A DNA stretch of 64,000 nucleotides from Sphingobium wenxiniae (lineage in GTDB: Bacteria; Pseudomonadota; Alphaproteobacteria; Sphingomonadales; Sphingomonadaceae), in contig NZ_VLKK01000003.1 of NCBI RefSeq assembly GCF_007830065.1, forward strand, positions 312,654 to 376,653, read 5' to 3'. Within the stretch, counting starts at the first letter, position 1. Every line of letters begins with the position of its first letter. The translations under genes were made by a program, and so were the position numbers. A model generated the notes under the pieces. The model ran no database searches, was not told the origin of the DNA, and saw only the letters and a program-made list of their open reading frames with translations. Below, piece after piece: positions 1-9,061 of this stretch.

Positions 1-1055
1 CGCACCGGCTTGAACTGGATCAGGATTTCCGACTGGCGGGCGGGCATCCGCTTGCCGGTGCGGAGGTAAAAAGGCACGCCCTGCCAGCGCCAGTTATCGA
101 TATGGGCCTTCAGTGCCACGAAGGTTTCGGTGTCGGAGGGCTTTCCCAATTCGTCGGCATAGCCGGTGACGATCTGCCCGCCGACCGCGCCGGGCGTATA
201 TTGGCCGCGCACGCTGTGGGTCTTGACCGTTTCGGCGGTCATGGGACGCAAGGAGCGCAGCGCCTTCACCTTCTCGTCACGCACGGAGGTGGGGTCCATG
301 CGCGCGGGCGGCTCCATGGCGATGATCGACAGGATCTGGAGCACATGGTTCTGCACCATGTCGCGCAACGCGCCCACGCCGTCATAATAGGAGACGCGGC
401 CTTCCAGCCCGACCGTCTCGCCCACGGTGATCTGCACATGGTCGATGGCGCTGGCGTTCCACAGCGGCTCGAACATCACATTGCCGAAGCGCAGCGCAAG
501 CAGGTTCTGGACCGTTTCCTTGCCGAGATAATGGTCGACGCGGAAAATCTGATCTTCGGCGAACAAGGCGCCGATGCCGTCATTGACCTGTTTCGAGGAT
601 GCCAGATCCTTGCCGATCGGCTTTTCCATGGCGATGCGGGTTTTAGGCGTGATGATCCCCGCTTGCGCCAGCCCCTGCGCAGTGGGCGCGAAGAGCGAGG
701 GCGGAGTCGAAAGATAGACGGCAAGACCGCGATCCAGCCGTCCTTCCACGCGCCTGGCGAGAGCCGCGAATTGATCCGCATTGCCCGCCTCGACCGGCTG
801 ATAGCAGATGATGGCGCAGAGGCGGTCGGCCACGGCCGCGTCGTGGCGGTCCGCCGGCAGGAATTTGGGCAGGCTGGCCCTTATATCCGCGCGGAAGGCT
901 TCGTCCGACAGGTCGGAGCGGCCCGATGCAACGACGAGGAAATCGTCCGGCAGCAACCCGTCCGCCAGCAGATTATAAAGCGAGGGAAAGATCATCCGGT
1001 GCGCCAGATCGCCGGTGGCGCCGAACAACAGGAACGTGGCAGACGGTTCGGTCAA
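1..1055 (-). CDS. zwf: Glucose-6-phosphate 1-dehydrogenase, N-terminal part (cut by window edge)
   Basis: Oxidises glucose-6-phosphate to 6-phosphogluconolactone with NADP+, the entry to the Entner-Doudoroff and pentose phosphate routes in the cytoplasm. About 351 codons are visible; the family is usually near 490 residues, so the C-terminal third lies left of the window. The protein begins with the nucleotide-binding loop FGATGDLAHR and carries the signature RVDHYLGKE with the substrate-binding lysine. The start chosen is TTG at 1055, with a purine-rich AAAAGGG about 8 bases upstream; no in-frame ATG lies before the conserved loop. It is transcribed leftward, away from the tRNA-Leu gene. Family assignment is firm; the exact start is less so. 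Confidence 0.95.
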   Translation of the reverse strand, partial: MTEPSATFLLFGATGDLAHRMIFPSLYNLLADGLLPDDFLVVASGRSDLSDEAFRADIRASLPKFLPADRHDAAVADRLCAIICYQPVEAGNADQFAALARRVEGRLDRGLAVYLSTPPSLFAPTAQGLAQAGIITPKTRIAMEKPIGKDLASSKQVNDGIGALFAEDQIFRVDHYLGKETVQNLLALRFGNVMFEPLWNASAIDHVQITVGETVGLEGRVSYYDGVGALRDMVQNHVLQILSIIAMEPPARMDPTSVRDEKVKALRSLRPMTAETVKTHSVRGQYTPGAVGGQIVTGYADELGKPSDTETFVALKAHIDNWRWQGVPFYLRTGKRMPARQSEILIQFKPV

Positions 1056-1256
1056 AGGATCACCCTTTTCCGTTGGAGTGTTATGTCTGCACGAAGCGGC
1101 CTTTATAACGAGCCGTTTTCGAGACGCAAGCCAAGCTATCGGGCCATGTCCGCTCCCGCAATATGAGGAACGGCAATTATCCCTTCAAATCCCGCCGGAT
1201 GATTTTTGGCTGGACGCCTGCCGCGCTTTTTGTCATCTGGCGCTCCCCAACCATGC

Positions 1257-1341
1257 GCGGGCGTGGTGAAATTGGTAGACGCGCCGGACTCAAAATCCGG
1301 TTCCGCAAGGAGTGTCGGTTCGAGTCCGACCGCCCGCACCA
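1257..1341 (+). tRNA. tRNA-Leu (anticodon CAA)
   Basis: An 85-base cloverleaf with a 7-bp acceptor stem GCGGGCG/CGCCCGC, discriminator A and encoded CCA. The anticodon loop CTCAAAA gives anticodon CAA, reading UUG. The long variable arm expected of tRNA-Leu lies between the anticodon stem and the T arm, whose loop is GTTCGAGTC. Confidence 0.95.
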
Positions 1342-1430
1342 TTGTTGGCCGCAAGCGCGGGCCGCCTGGCCGTCATGCCCCGATCAGCGCCGCGCATTAC
1401 GGCCATCTTTCAAGACAAGACGCAGTTTGC

Positions 1431-1456
1431 AAACGGCCATCGCGGGATGGCCGTTT
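1431..1456 (+). terminator. Hairpin downstream of tRNA-Leu
   Basis: Perfect 11-bp inverted repeat (arms 1431-1441 and 1446-1456) with a 4-base GCGG loop. It lies between tRNA-Leu and the 3' end of the convergent amidase gene, so it could end transcription from both sides. There is no good T tract, so intrinsic termination is inferred. Confidence 0.5.
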
Positions 1457-1506
1457 AGGGCGTGACGACTATGCGATCGGCCGCGCCGCGGCCCGTCCGG
1501 CCACCA

Positions 1507-3021
1507 TCATGCGACAGGAGGCGGCGTTTCCGTGCGTGGGAAGCGGGTCAGGAAAGCCTGGGCAATCCGGAAGAGCTTCGGTTCGCTGTCGGGCGGCCCG
1601 ACAAGCTGGAGCCCGATGGGCAGTCCTTCGACGAAGCCGCACGGAACGGACATGGCCGGCAAGCCCAGCCAGTTGAACATGAATGTGTCCGACGTATAGA
1701 CCGGACTGAACTTCAGCACGTCGCGCCAGGATCGATCCCATTCTTCCACCGTTGGCGCGGTGAACTGGATGGTCGGACTCATCAGCACGTCGAAGCGAGT
1801 CAGCAGGGCATCGAATTTGGCCCGGTTCCGCGCACGCACTTCCGACGAACGGATCAGGTCCTCCGTAGAAGGGCGCTGCGTTCCGGGCCGCACGGAATAG
1901 GCGGCTGTCGTGACAAGATAATGCGGCCAGAAGCTTTCCCATTGCTCGTCGACGGGCGTGAAGGCCGCACCAAGCGCGCTCACACCCTGCGCCGCATTTC
2001 GGACGGCATCGATGATCCCGTCCGTTTGGGTCGATCCCAAGGAGCGGGTAAAGCCATAGTCGTCGGTCCAGGCCATCTTCATTCCGCGCGCGCCATCGTT
2101 CAGCGCCGCCAGATAGTCGGGCGCGGGCGGATGTATGGTCGACAGCATATCGCGCCCGTCCGGGCCAGCGATGGCCTGCATGACGATGGCGGCATCCCGG
2201 ACGTCACGCGCGATGGGACCCAGGCTCGTCGTCAGCGGCAGGTCGGGATGGTCCAGATTGAGGTTGGGCACGCGCCCGATCGTCGTATGAACGCCGATGG
2301 TGCCGGTCAAAGCGGCGGGAAGGCGCGTCGATCCGCCGCCATCCGATCCGATCGCCACAGGCACCATGCCGGCCGCCACGGCCGCTGCGCTGCCTGCGCT
2401 GGACGAACCCGGCACGCGTTTGGGGTCCCAGGGATTGCGCGGATGCCGCGCAAGATCGGGCATTCCCGCGCCGATCCCCATGCCCGGCATGATCGTCACG
2501 CCCATGATGATGGCCCCGGCGGCGCGCAGACGTTCCGCCACCACCGAATCGCGGGCAGCCGGTTGGAGCGCGGCGGCCTTGTTATTCGACGGGGAGCCGT
2601 CGAAGACCGGCAGGCCCTTGACCGCGACATGATCCTTGATGGCGATGGGAACGCCGGCGAGAGGCCCCACGGGCTTCCCCTGCGCGACCGCTTCGTCGAT
2701 CGCGCGTGCCTGGCTGCGCGCGCCTTCCGGATCGAAGGCGCGAAAGGCGTGCAGCACCGGATCGATCTTCCCGATCCGCGCGATGAAATGTTCGGTCACC
2801 GCACTGGCGGTGATCTTGCCGCTCGCGACCATGTCCCGGATGCGCCATGCCGGCATCCATGTCAGATCGTCCTTGCCCGTCTTGTCCGCCGCCATTGCCG
2901 TTTCCATTCCGATGCCTAAGATTGGGGTGATGCCCGCCGCCGCCAGCCCGCCCAGCATTGTGCGGCGGTCTGCGGAAAAATGGCCTGATGCCCTGTCCGT
3001 GCCCTTGTTCGTTTCGCTCAT
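1507..3021 (-). CDS. Tat-exported amidase-signature hydrolase
   Basis: A 504-residue amidase-signature enzyme that hydrolyses a carboxamide bond; the substrate cannot be read from sequence. Residues 19-30 (RRTMLGGLAAAG) look like a twin-arginine signal, so it probably acts in the periplasm. The Ser-cisSer-Lys triad is visible: Lys129 in PIAIKD, serines of GSSSAGS (205-211) and the nucleophile serine in GSDGGGST near 231. The start is the ATG at 3021, preceded by GATGAGGATC; a longer frame upstream lacks family similarity. It is the last gene of a leftward run regulator - esterase - TonB receptor - amidase, suggesting uptake and breakdown of an ester/amide compound. Confidence 0.88.
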   Translation of the reverse strand: MSETNKGTDRASGHFSADRRTMLGGLAAAGITPILGIGMETAMAADKTGKDDLTWMPAWRIRDMVASGKITASAVTEHFIARIGKIDPVLHAFRAFDPEGARSQARAIDEAVAQGKPVGPLAGVPIAIKDHVAVKGLPVFDGSPSNNKAAALQPAARDSVVAERLRAAGAIIMGVTIMPGMGIGAGMPDLARHPRNPWDPKRVPGSSSAGSAAAVAAGMVPVAIGSDGGGSTRLPAALTGTIGVHTTIGRVPNLNLDHPDLPLTTSLGPIARDVRDAAIVMQAIAGPDGRDMLSTIHPPAPDYLAALNDGARGMKMAWTDDYGFTRSLGSTQTDGIIDAVRNAAQGVSALGAAFTPVDEQWESFWPHYLVTTAAYSVRPGTQRPSTEDLIRSSEVRARNRAKFDALLTRFDVLMSPTIQFTAPTVEEWDRSWRDVLKFSPVYTSDTFMFNWLGLPAMSVPCGFVEGLPIGLQLVGPPDSEPKLFRIAQAFLTRFPRTETPPPVA

Positions 3022-3083
3022 CTGATCCTCATCCCATGCTGTCGCCCGCCACGGGTCGCGCGGCGGGCGATCGTCCATTTTTC

Positions 3084-5564
3084 CTAGCTGCCGAATTTGT
3101 ACCGCAATTCGATGCCCCAGGTTCGCGGTTCGCTGTAAATGCCGGTGATGACGCCCAGATTGTTGATCAGGTTGCCGACCCCCAGAAGATGGACATTCTT
3201 GGTGACGTTGCGCGCGAACAGGCCCGCGTCGATTCCGGTTCCGCCGGCATTGTTCCAGTCGAGCCGCAGGTTCAGATTGCTCCACGCCTTCTGCTTGCCG
3301 ACCTGTTCCGGATCTTGCAGCGCCTGATCGTCCAGCCACACGCGGCTCTGGCGATAAAGGTCGCCCGATATCGACACATTGCCCACATTGTCGGATTCGA
3401 CCGCGAGGAAGCGAATACCCAGCGTCCCCTGATGCTTGGGCGTGCCGACATAGGGCGCCTCGACATTGGGAATGACATTGCCCAATATGTCCGTCGTCGT
3501 GCCGGGGTAGCGGGTATATTTCGCGTCGGTGAAGCTGTAGTTCAGCGTGAAGGTCAACCGCCGGCCGACCTGGATCACATTTTCCAGCTCCAGCCCCTTG
3601 ATCGACGCCCTGGCGATATTCGCCACCTGCGTCACCGTGCCGAAAGGCGGGTTCGGGTTGATCAGGATCTGGTTGCGCTGGATGTCGCTATACCATTGTT
3701 TGTAGAGCGCGATATTGGTGCGCCCGCTCACGACGCCGCTTTCCCAGTCATATTTGGCGCCCAGTTCGACGTCCTTCAGAATTTCCGGCCGGAAGCTGGT
3801 CAGCGCGCCTGGGATCGGTTCAGCCGGAGGGGGGTTGACGCCGCCCGGCTTGTAACCCTTGCGCGTGGCCGCATAGAGCAGCAGGTTCGACGCCGCCCGA
3901 TAGTCGACGCTGAAATTATAGCTGCTGACCTTTTCCTTCAAGCCGACGCCCGGCACGACCACGCCGGGAACGACCCCGGTCGGCGTAACGACAGCCGGCG
4001 CGTTGAAGGATCTGCGCGTCGATTTCGACTTGCGATAGCCGGCGGTGACGGACAGTCCGCCGATCAACGAATCCAGCTTCACGGTCGCCTGACCGAAGAG
4101 GCCCCGGTCTATGTCCTTCTGATTGAGGACCAACTGCCCCTGATAGGCGAGCGCATCGAGCGGAATGGAGAAGGCGTTGTTGAACGCCGGGAAGATCGGC
4201 GGGAAAGAAAGCGGATTCTTGTCCACCTCCACAAAATATCCCACCAGCCAGTCGACCGTCGGCGACCCGCCGCCCAATTGCACCTCTTCCGTGAAATGGT
4301 CGAAGAACTTGGTGGTCCCCGATCGATTGGTGATGGTGGGCACGCCGCCGATCAGTTCCTGACCGTTGATCGGCTGGCCATGGGGCAGTGGCGACCCGCC
4401 GATCTCCCGCGTGCTGGCGGCCTTGATCGTCCGCCCGGTCGCGAAGATGTTCTTGATCATCAGATCGCCCAGCACCGGCACTTCGCCGGGCCTGATCGTC
4501 GTGGTGTTCTGCAACACCTGTGACGAACCGCGCAGGAAATCCTGATAGGCGGTCGGCGTCTGGCGAATGCTGCCTCCCCCCTTGATGCGCGCTTCTTCCG
4601 CGTTCAGGGCGGCGTGGAGCGCATCCAGGCGCGCGGCCCGGATAGCGGCCGTGCCGGCGCAGTTGGCCGCAATCGCCACGGCCGGGTTGGCGCAAAAGCC
4701 TGCTATGACAAGGTTCGACGGCGCGGCGAATTGCGCGATCGACGTGTCGTTGAATTCCAGCAGGACGGAGCCGGACGCGTTCTCATTGATATGTTCGCCA
4801 TAGAAGAGCGTGTAGTTTTCAAAGCTCTCGGACGGTCGGAACAACAGACCGACGCGATAGGATTCCCGCCGGCGGTCATCCAGTTTCTGCCCGGTCGTGG
4901 AGCTGATGGTGAAACCATCGCGGCGGACGATATTGCCCGCCACGCGCAGCATCAGCACATCGCCCACCAACGGCACGTTGAGTGCGCCCGTCACCTCCCG
5001 CATGTCGTAATTGCCGGCCTTGACCTCCACAAAGCCGCCGAAGTCGGCCGTGGGCCTGGCGGGTTCGATCAGGACGGCGCCGCCTGTCGTGCTGCGGCCG
5101 AACAGGGTGCCCTGCGGACCTTTGAGAACCTGGACGGAGGCAAGATCGTAGAATTGGATATTGTTGCCCAGCAAAGAACCGAAGGCAGGCACGTCGGAGA
5201 AATAGCTGACCACGCCCGGCCCGGACCCATAGGTCGATCCCTGGCCGCGAATGAAGAAATCGGCGCCGCTTCGTTCCGCACTGGCGGTGCGGACGGTCAG
5301 CCCCGGCGTGTGCAGCGGCACGTCATAGAATGTATCGATATTCTTTTCCCGCAGGGCTTCCCCGCCGAAAGCGGTGATCGCGACAGGGACGTTCTGGAGC
5401 GATTCCTCCCGCTTGCGGGCCGTGACGACGATATCGCCCAGCCCGCTGCCCGGGTCCGCCTGGGGAGGTTGGGAAGCCTGCGATTCCTGCGCGGCCGCCG
5501 GAAACGCCAGCGCAATGCCGGATGCCGACAGAAGTGCCGTGACAATGGCTTTATGACCACTCAT
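3084..5564 (-). CDS. TonB-dependent outer-membrane receptor
   Basis: An 826-residue outer-membrane transporter driven by TonB. It has a signal peptide ending near AAAQ (residues 1-26), a TonB-box-like DIVVTAR at 44-50, an N-terminal plug containing QVLKGPQGTLFGRSTTGG, and a long beta-barrel ending in WGIELRYKF. The barrel style resembles the large sphingomonad receptor family often linked to aromatic or plant-derived ligands (family knowledge); the ligand is not readable. It lies between an esterase gene and an amidase gene on the same strand, so co-uptake of their substrate is a reasonable inference. Confidence 0.93.
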   Translation of the reverse strand: MSGHKAIVTALLSASGIALAFPAAAQESQASQPPQADPGSGLGDIVVTARKREESLQNVPVAITAFGGEALREKNIDTFYDVPLHTPGLTVRTASAERSGADFFIRGQGSTYGSGPGVVSYFSDVPAFGSLLGNNIQFYDLASVQVLKGPQGTLFGRSTTGGAVLIEPARPTADFGGFVEVKAGNYDMREVTGALNVPLVGDVLMLRVAGNIVRRDGFTISSTTGQKLDDRRRESYRVGLLFRPSESFENYTLFYGEHINENASGSVLLEFNDTSIAQFAAPSNLVIAGFCANPAVAIAANCAGTAAIRAARLDALHAALNAEEARIKGGGSIRQTPTAYQDFLRGSSQVLQNTTTIRPGEVPVLGDLMIKNIFATGRTIKAASTREIGGSPLPHGQPINGQELIGGVPTITNRSGTTKFFDHFTEEVQLGGGSPTVDWLVGYFVEVDKNPLSFPPIFPAFNNAFSIPLDALAYQGQLVLNQKDIDRGLFGQATVKLDSLIGGLSVTAGYRKSKSTRRSFNAPAVVTPTGVVPGVVVPGVGLKEKVSSYNFSVDYRAASNLLLYAATRKGYKPGGVNPPPAEPIPGALTSFRPEILKDVELGAKYDWESGVVSGRTNIALYKQWYSDIQRNQILINPNPPFGTVTQVANIARASIKGLELENVIQVGRRLTFTLNYSFTDAKYTRYPGTTTDILGNVIPNVEAPYVGTPKHQGTLGIRFLAVESDNVGNVSISGDLYRQSRVWLDDQALQDPEQVGKQKAWSNLNLRLDWNNAGGTGIDAGLFARNVTKNVHLLGVGNLINNLGVITGIYSEPRTWGIELRYKFGS

Positions 5565-5664
5565 TTTCTTACCCTCTCCTGTTACCCGCTTAATGATTGG
5601 CCGGCGCCGCGGAATCGCCGGTCATGGGAAGGCGGCCGGCTCCGACGGGCCGGCCGGTCGTTCG

Positions 5665-7341
5665 TCAGGACTTTACGCAGCTCCAGTTGGCGGCATCATT
5701 TTCCCCTCCCGCCTTGCCGTTGAACCTGGCGACCTGCGGAGCGGGGCAGAGCAGGAAATCGCGATCGGCTCCCTTCGATGTCGGGATCAGCACGCCGGAC
5801 GTGGTCGGGCCGTTCTTGTCCGCAAAGATGGGATGTGCCCGGCTCGGTCCGCGCCCAGTCACCACCGGCCCGGGCCTCACCCCTTTTTCCGTCCAGGCGA
5901 TCAGCGTCTGGAGCAGCTGGTCGGGCACGTCGTCCGGACCCGTGCCCGATCCGCAATGCAGCATGCCGGGCACTTCGTAGAGCTTGGCCACCTTGTCGAG
6001 ACGCGCGGCGCTTCCACCGAGGGACTTTTGCGCATCGCGGAAATAACCGAGCGTCGTGTCCAGTGTCGGCCCGGCATCGCTCACCCCATGCCACCAGATG
6101 ATCTTGGTGTTGGCGCGCTCCACCCCGGAAAGATCGGCGGTGCTGGGACGGCCGAAGCCGGTGCGGTCGGCCGCGGCCCACCATGCGTCGAATTGCTTCT
6201 GGTTGTTGAAGTCGAAGTCACGGAAATAATCGAAATCCGGGCCGAAATAGGCTTTCGACATGACATGCCCCATGATCGTGGCGGCGTTGGTCCTGGCCAT
6301 GTCCTTCAGGCTGATGCTGTCGGGCCAGGGCGGCGGCGTCGCGCCCAGGAACGACATCCAGCCCGCGGCGGTATTCGTGATCGGCATACCGCCGGTGATC
6401 CGGGTGCCGTCGGGATATTTCGGCCCTTCGGCTATCGCCTTGAAGGTGCGGATTTCCGGCGCGGTCAGACAGTCCGGGCCGTCGGCGCCCTTGCATTGCA
6501 GGACTTCGGGCTTGAAATGGCATTTGCCCGGTTGCTGAACGATGGAATCCTTCGCCCCGTCCAGCGCGTCGCATTGCGCCGTCACCTTCTGTTCGATCAG
6601 GCCGAGTTTCGCCGGGGAAAGCCATGCGCCCGGTTCGCGGGCCATCTGCTTGGTCGCCCACATGAACATCAGCATGGTGGCCGTGCTGCGCCCCGGCGCG
6701 CCGATCAATATGCCGTCATAATCCTCCGGATGCCGCTCGGCCGCCTGCACCCCCATGCGGCCGCCGCCGGAACAGCCCGAATGATAGCGATAGAGCTTCT
6801 GGACCGCATAATAGTCGCGGGTGATCTTCTGCATCGCGACCGTGGAGACATGTCCGCCGCGATGGACATAGTCCACGCTCTGGGCCGGATTGTCGCGGAT
6901 GAAGCTCCAGTCCAGCATCTCGCCGCTATGGCCCGTATCGGTCCCGGCCATGGCGAAACCGGCCAGGATGGCATTGCCGTTCGGGATTTGCATATCCGTC
7001 GGCACATAGCCCGCCGCGCCGCCCAGGCCCGCCATGATGAAGCGGCCGTTAAATCCCTTGTCGGGCAATTGCAGGCGGAAGCGGACCTTGTTCGGCCCCG
7101 GATCGGTGGTGGTGACATAACCGTCGATCCGGCAATGCGGCACAGGCGCGGCGGTGGGCGCGGCGCTCTCGATCACGGTGTCGGCGGCCACCATCGCCTG
7201 AATGACGGCGACGGTGCATTTTCCGGCCGGCGCATCATATGTCCGGGGCGCATCGGCCGGTCCCGGCACAGGCGCGGCGGCGGTCAGCGTGAAACTCGCA
7301 GCCATGATGGTAGCCGATCCCAATAACTGGCGTCTGTTCAT
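5665..7341 (-). CDS. Tannase/feruloyl esterase family hydrolase
   Basis: A 558-residue secreted esterase. It opens with an RR-containing signal sequence (MNRRQLLGSATIMAASF) and carries the CS-D-HC arrangement of the tannase/feruloyl esterase family: Cys190-Ser191 in YHSGCSGGGRMG, an aspartate in WHGVSDAGP and His-Cys in PGMLHCGSG, where the two cysteines are expected to form a disulfide joining the catalytic Ser and His. It should cleave esters of phenolic acids such as gallate or ferulate, though family members also act on synthetic esters. It lies just upstream of the TonB receptor (100-base gap) and 27 bases after the regulator, probably one transcript. Confidence 0.88.
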   Translation of the reverse strand: MNRRQLLGSATIMAASFTLTAAAPVPGPADAPRTYDAPAGKCTVAVIQAMVAADTVIESAAPTAAPVPHCRIDGYVTTTDPGPNKVRFRLQLPDKGFNGRFIMAGLGGAAGYVPTDMQIPNGNAILAGFAMAGTDTGHSGEMLDWSFIRDNPAQSVDYVHRGGHVSTVAMQKITRDYYAVQKLYRYHSGCSGGGRMGVQAAERHPEDYDGILIGAPGRSTATMLMFMWATKQMAREPGAWLSPAKLGLIEQKVTAQCDALDGAKDSIVQQPGKCHFKPEVLQCKGADGPDCLTAPEIRTFKAIAEGPKYPDGTRITGGMPITNTAAGWMSFLGATPPPWPDSISLKDMARTNAATIMGHVMSKAYFGPDFDYFRDFDFNNQKQFDAWWAAADRTGFGRPSTADLSGVERANTKIIWWHGVSDAGPTLDTTLGYFRDAQKSLGGSAARLDKVAKLYEVPGMLHCGSGTGPDDVPDQLLQTLIAWTEKGVRPGPVVTGRGPSRAHPIFADKNGPTTSGVLIPTSKGADRDFLLCPAPQVARFNGKAGGENDAANWSCVKS

Positions 7342-7368
7342 CGTCTTTCCTCTCCATTTTAATTTTTA

Positions 7369-8742
7369 TTATTTCGCCTTGCGCCTTGATGGTTGTTCCG
7401 TCCTTCCTTCCTTGAGTGTGCGATGAGGAAGGACAGGCTCGCGACGGGCGGCGGCTGCACGCATATCGCGAACCATGATGAGCAGCAGCCGATGTGCCAG
7501 CGGCTCGTTCCTCTGCGCCATGGCTTCATTCCATTCGCTGGACAGATGCGCGCAAGCGGCTTGGTCCAGCGCGGAGCCGCTCAGGAAAGAGTCCAGTTCC
7601 GGCAGCAGAATTGCCAATATGGGGCATCCCGACACCTCGGCGATCGCGGCAAGGATCGCGGCGAGAGAAGGCGCGGGCCTGCCCTCCACGCCGAAGAGCA
7701 GCGCGACATGCGGCAAGGCAAGCGGCGCCAGAAGTTCCAGCAGTTGTTCCAGCGTCGCCCGTTCCGCCTGGAGCCACTCCCGCGCCAGATGCATCGCCTC
7801 GTCAGCATCGGTAGCAGCGACATAAACGCCGCCGCCCCGCCCCCGCCGACTTTTCACCGCCCGATATTCCTCCAGGACATGGAGCGCTTCCCGCCAGGTT
7901 CCCCGGCTGACCGCATAGCGCGCCATCAGGTCGGCCTCCGAACCCAGGAAAGTGCCGGGCGCCGATCGGGCCTCCCTGATCTCGCGCAGCATCCGTCTCG
8001 CCAGAGCGACCGGCCGGTTATGCGGCGAAGCGCCGAGGGGGGCGTCGACGACGTCGGCCGTCTCCCGCCATCGCTGGAAACGGCTGAGTATGTCCCGATG
8101 ATACAATCGCAATTGATGCTCCGCCCGCCGGATATCTCCGGCGACCACGCCCTGCACGATCATGTCTACCTGATGCAGCGCGCGAACCAGCCGCTCATCC
8201 TGCGGATAGAGTTCGAACGGCATGGCATTGGTCATGAAGCGGACGGCAATCATGTGCGCCAGCGTCACAAAGGGATTGCCCGCCAGTTCCGCGAGCGCGC
8301 GCTGGCGTTCTCCGGCGCGCTGACTGCGTTCGATAGGATCGGCCACATCGCGGCTGGCGTTCAGCAAGTCCAGCAACCGGCGCGCCTCGCGTGCGGTCAT
8401 GCGCTCGCTCGCCAGCCGGAACATGACGCTGTCGACGATCTCCGCCCCCGCCAGCAAGGATTCCACCGCCACACCCGCCGCCTCGAGATGAGCGGCCATA
8501 TAATTGGCGACCTGGGACAGGGATGTCGTCGTCGCGAGAAGGCCGCCCCCGACGCCGCGCTGCACCCGGGCGACTCCGCGCGCCTCCAATATCCGCGCGG
8601 CCTGACGCAGTTGAGCGACGCCGACCCCATATTGCGCGCAAAGACCGGCTTCCTGACCGATCAACGTGCCAGCCGGCAGGCACCGGGCCTTTATGTCCGC
8701 TTCCATGGCGTTGGCGAGCGCGCGCCCAGCCTTCATTGCCAT
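7369..8742 (-). CDS. GntR-type regulator with two winged-helix domains
   Basis: A 457-residue protein that looks like a duplicated GntR/FadR regulator. The first winged helix spans about residues 8-68 (ending VQRGVGGGLLAT) and is followed by an all-helical FCD-like ligand domain (about 75-225). A second winged helix spans about 245-315 (ending SRRGRGGGVYVAAT), followed by a second helical segment. Both wings keep the RGxGGGxxV/L turn. It probably controls the downstream esterase-receptor-amidase genes and perhaps the divergent nitrobindin-like gene, with an imperfect palindrome at 8801-8817 as a candidate operator. The double architecture is seen directly; the regulon is inferred. Confidence 0.85.
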   Translation of the reverse strand: MAMKAGRALANAMEADIKARCLPAGTLIGQEAGLCAQYGVGVAQLRQAARILEARGVARVQRGVGGGLLATTTSLSQVANYMAAHLEAAGVAVESLLAGAEIVDSVMFRLASERMTAREARRLLDLLNASRDVADPIERSQRAGERQRALAELAGNPFVTLAHMIAVRFMTNAMPFELYPQDERLVRALHQVDMIVQGVVAGDIRRAEHQLRLYHRDILSRFQRWRETADVVDAPLGASPHNRPVALARRMLREIREARSAPGTFLGSEADLMARYAVSRGTWREALHVLEEYRAVKSRRGRGGGVYVAATDADEAMHLAREWLQAERATLEQLLELLAPLALPHVALLFGVEGRPAPSLAAILAAIAEVSGCPILAILLPELDSFLSGSALDQAACAHLSSEWNEAMAQRNEPLAHRLLLIMVRDMRAAAARREPVLPHRTLKEGRTEQPSRRKAK

Positions 8743-8800
8743 CCCCCTTGCCTATGCGTCGATCGTATCAGCGAGAGGGAAACACGACAATGGAAATATG

Positions 8801-8817
8801 ACTTAATAGGCCTAAGT
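8801..8817. promoter_or_regulatory. Candidate GntR operator
   Basis: The 17-base ACTTAATAGGCCTAAGT is an imperfect palindrome (arms ACTTA/TAAGT around TAGGCCTA) in the AT-rich divergent region between the GntR-type regulator and the nitrobindin-like gene. Position and symmetry suit an autoregulatory site; no experimental or comparative support. Confidence 0.35.
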
Positions 8818-9061
8818 TTATTCCATAGCAGGAGGAAAATGGCTGTTTTCTGCGATAATATGCCTCAAACAGGGCATTGCCTGTCGAAATAGGTGCAATG
8901 TATAGGGGTCAGGGGGAATGTGGCACAGCGATGGGGCTGGATGCCGTTCAAGCCCAAACAGGAGTCCGCCTTGCCTCCGGCGCGTGAAACGGCCAAATCG
9001 AACAACAGCAATTCACCGAACGACGGTTATCGCCATCGATCAACCGAGAGGAAGCAACAGC

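Noticed and set aside
1136..1354. A 72-codon minus-strand frame over tRNA-Leu
   Set aside because: It overlaps the tRNA entirely and has no similarity; a common false call near tRNAs.
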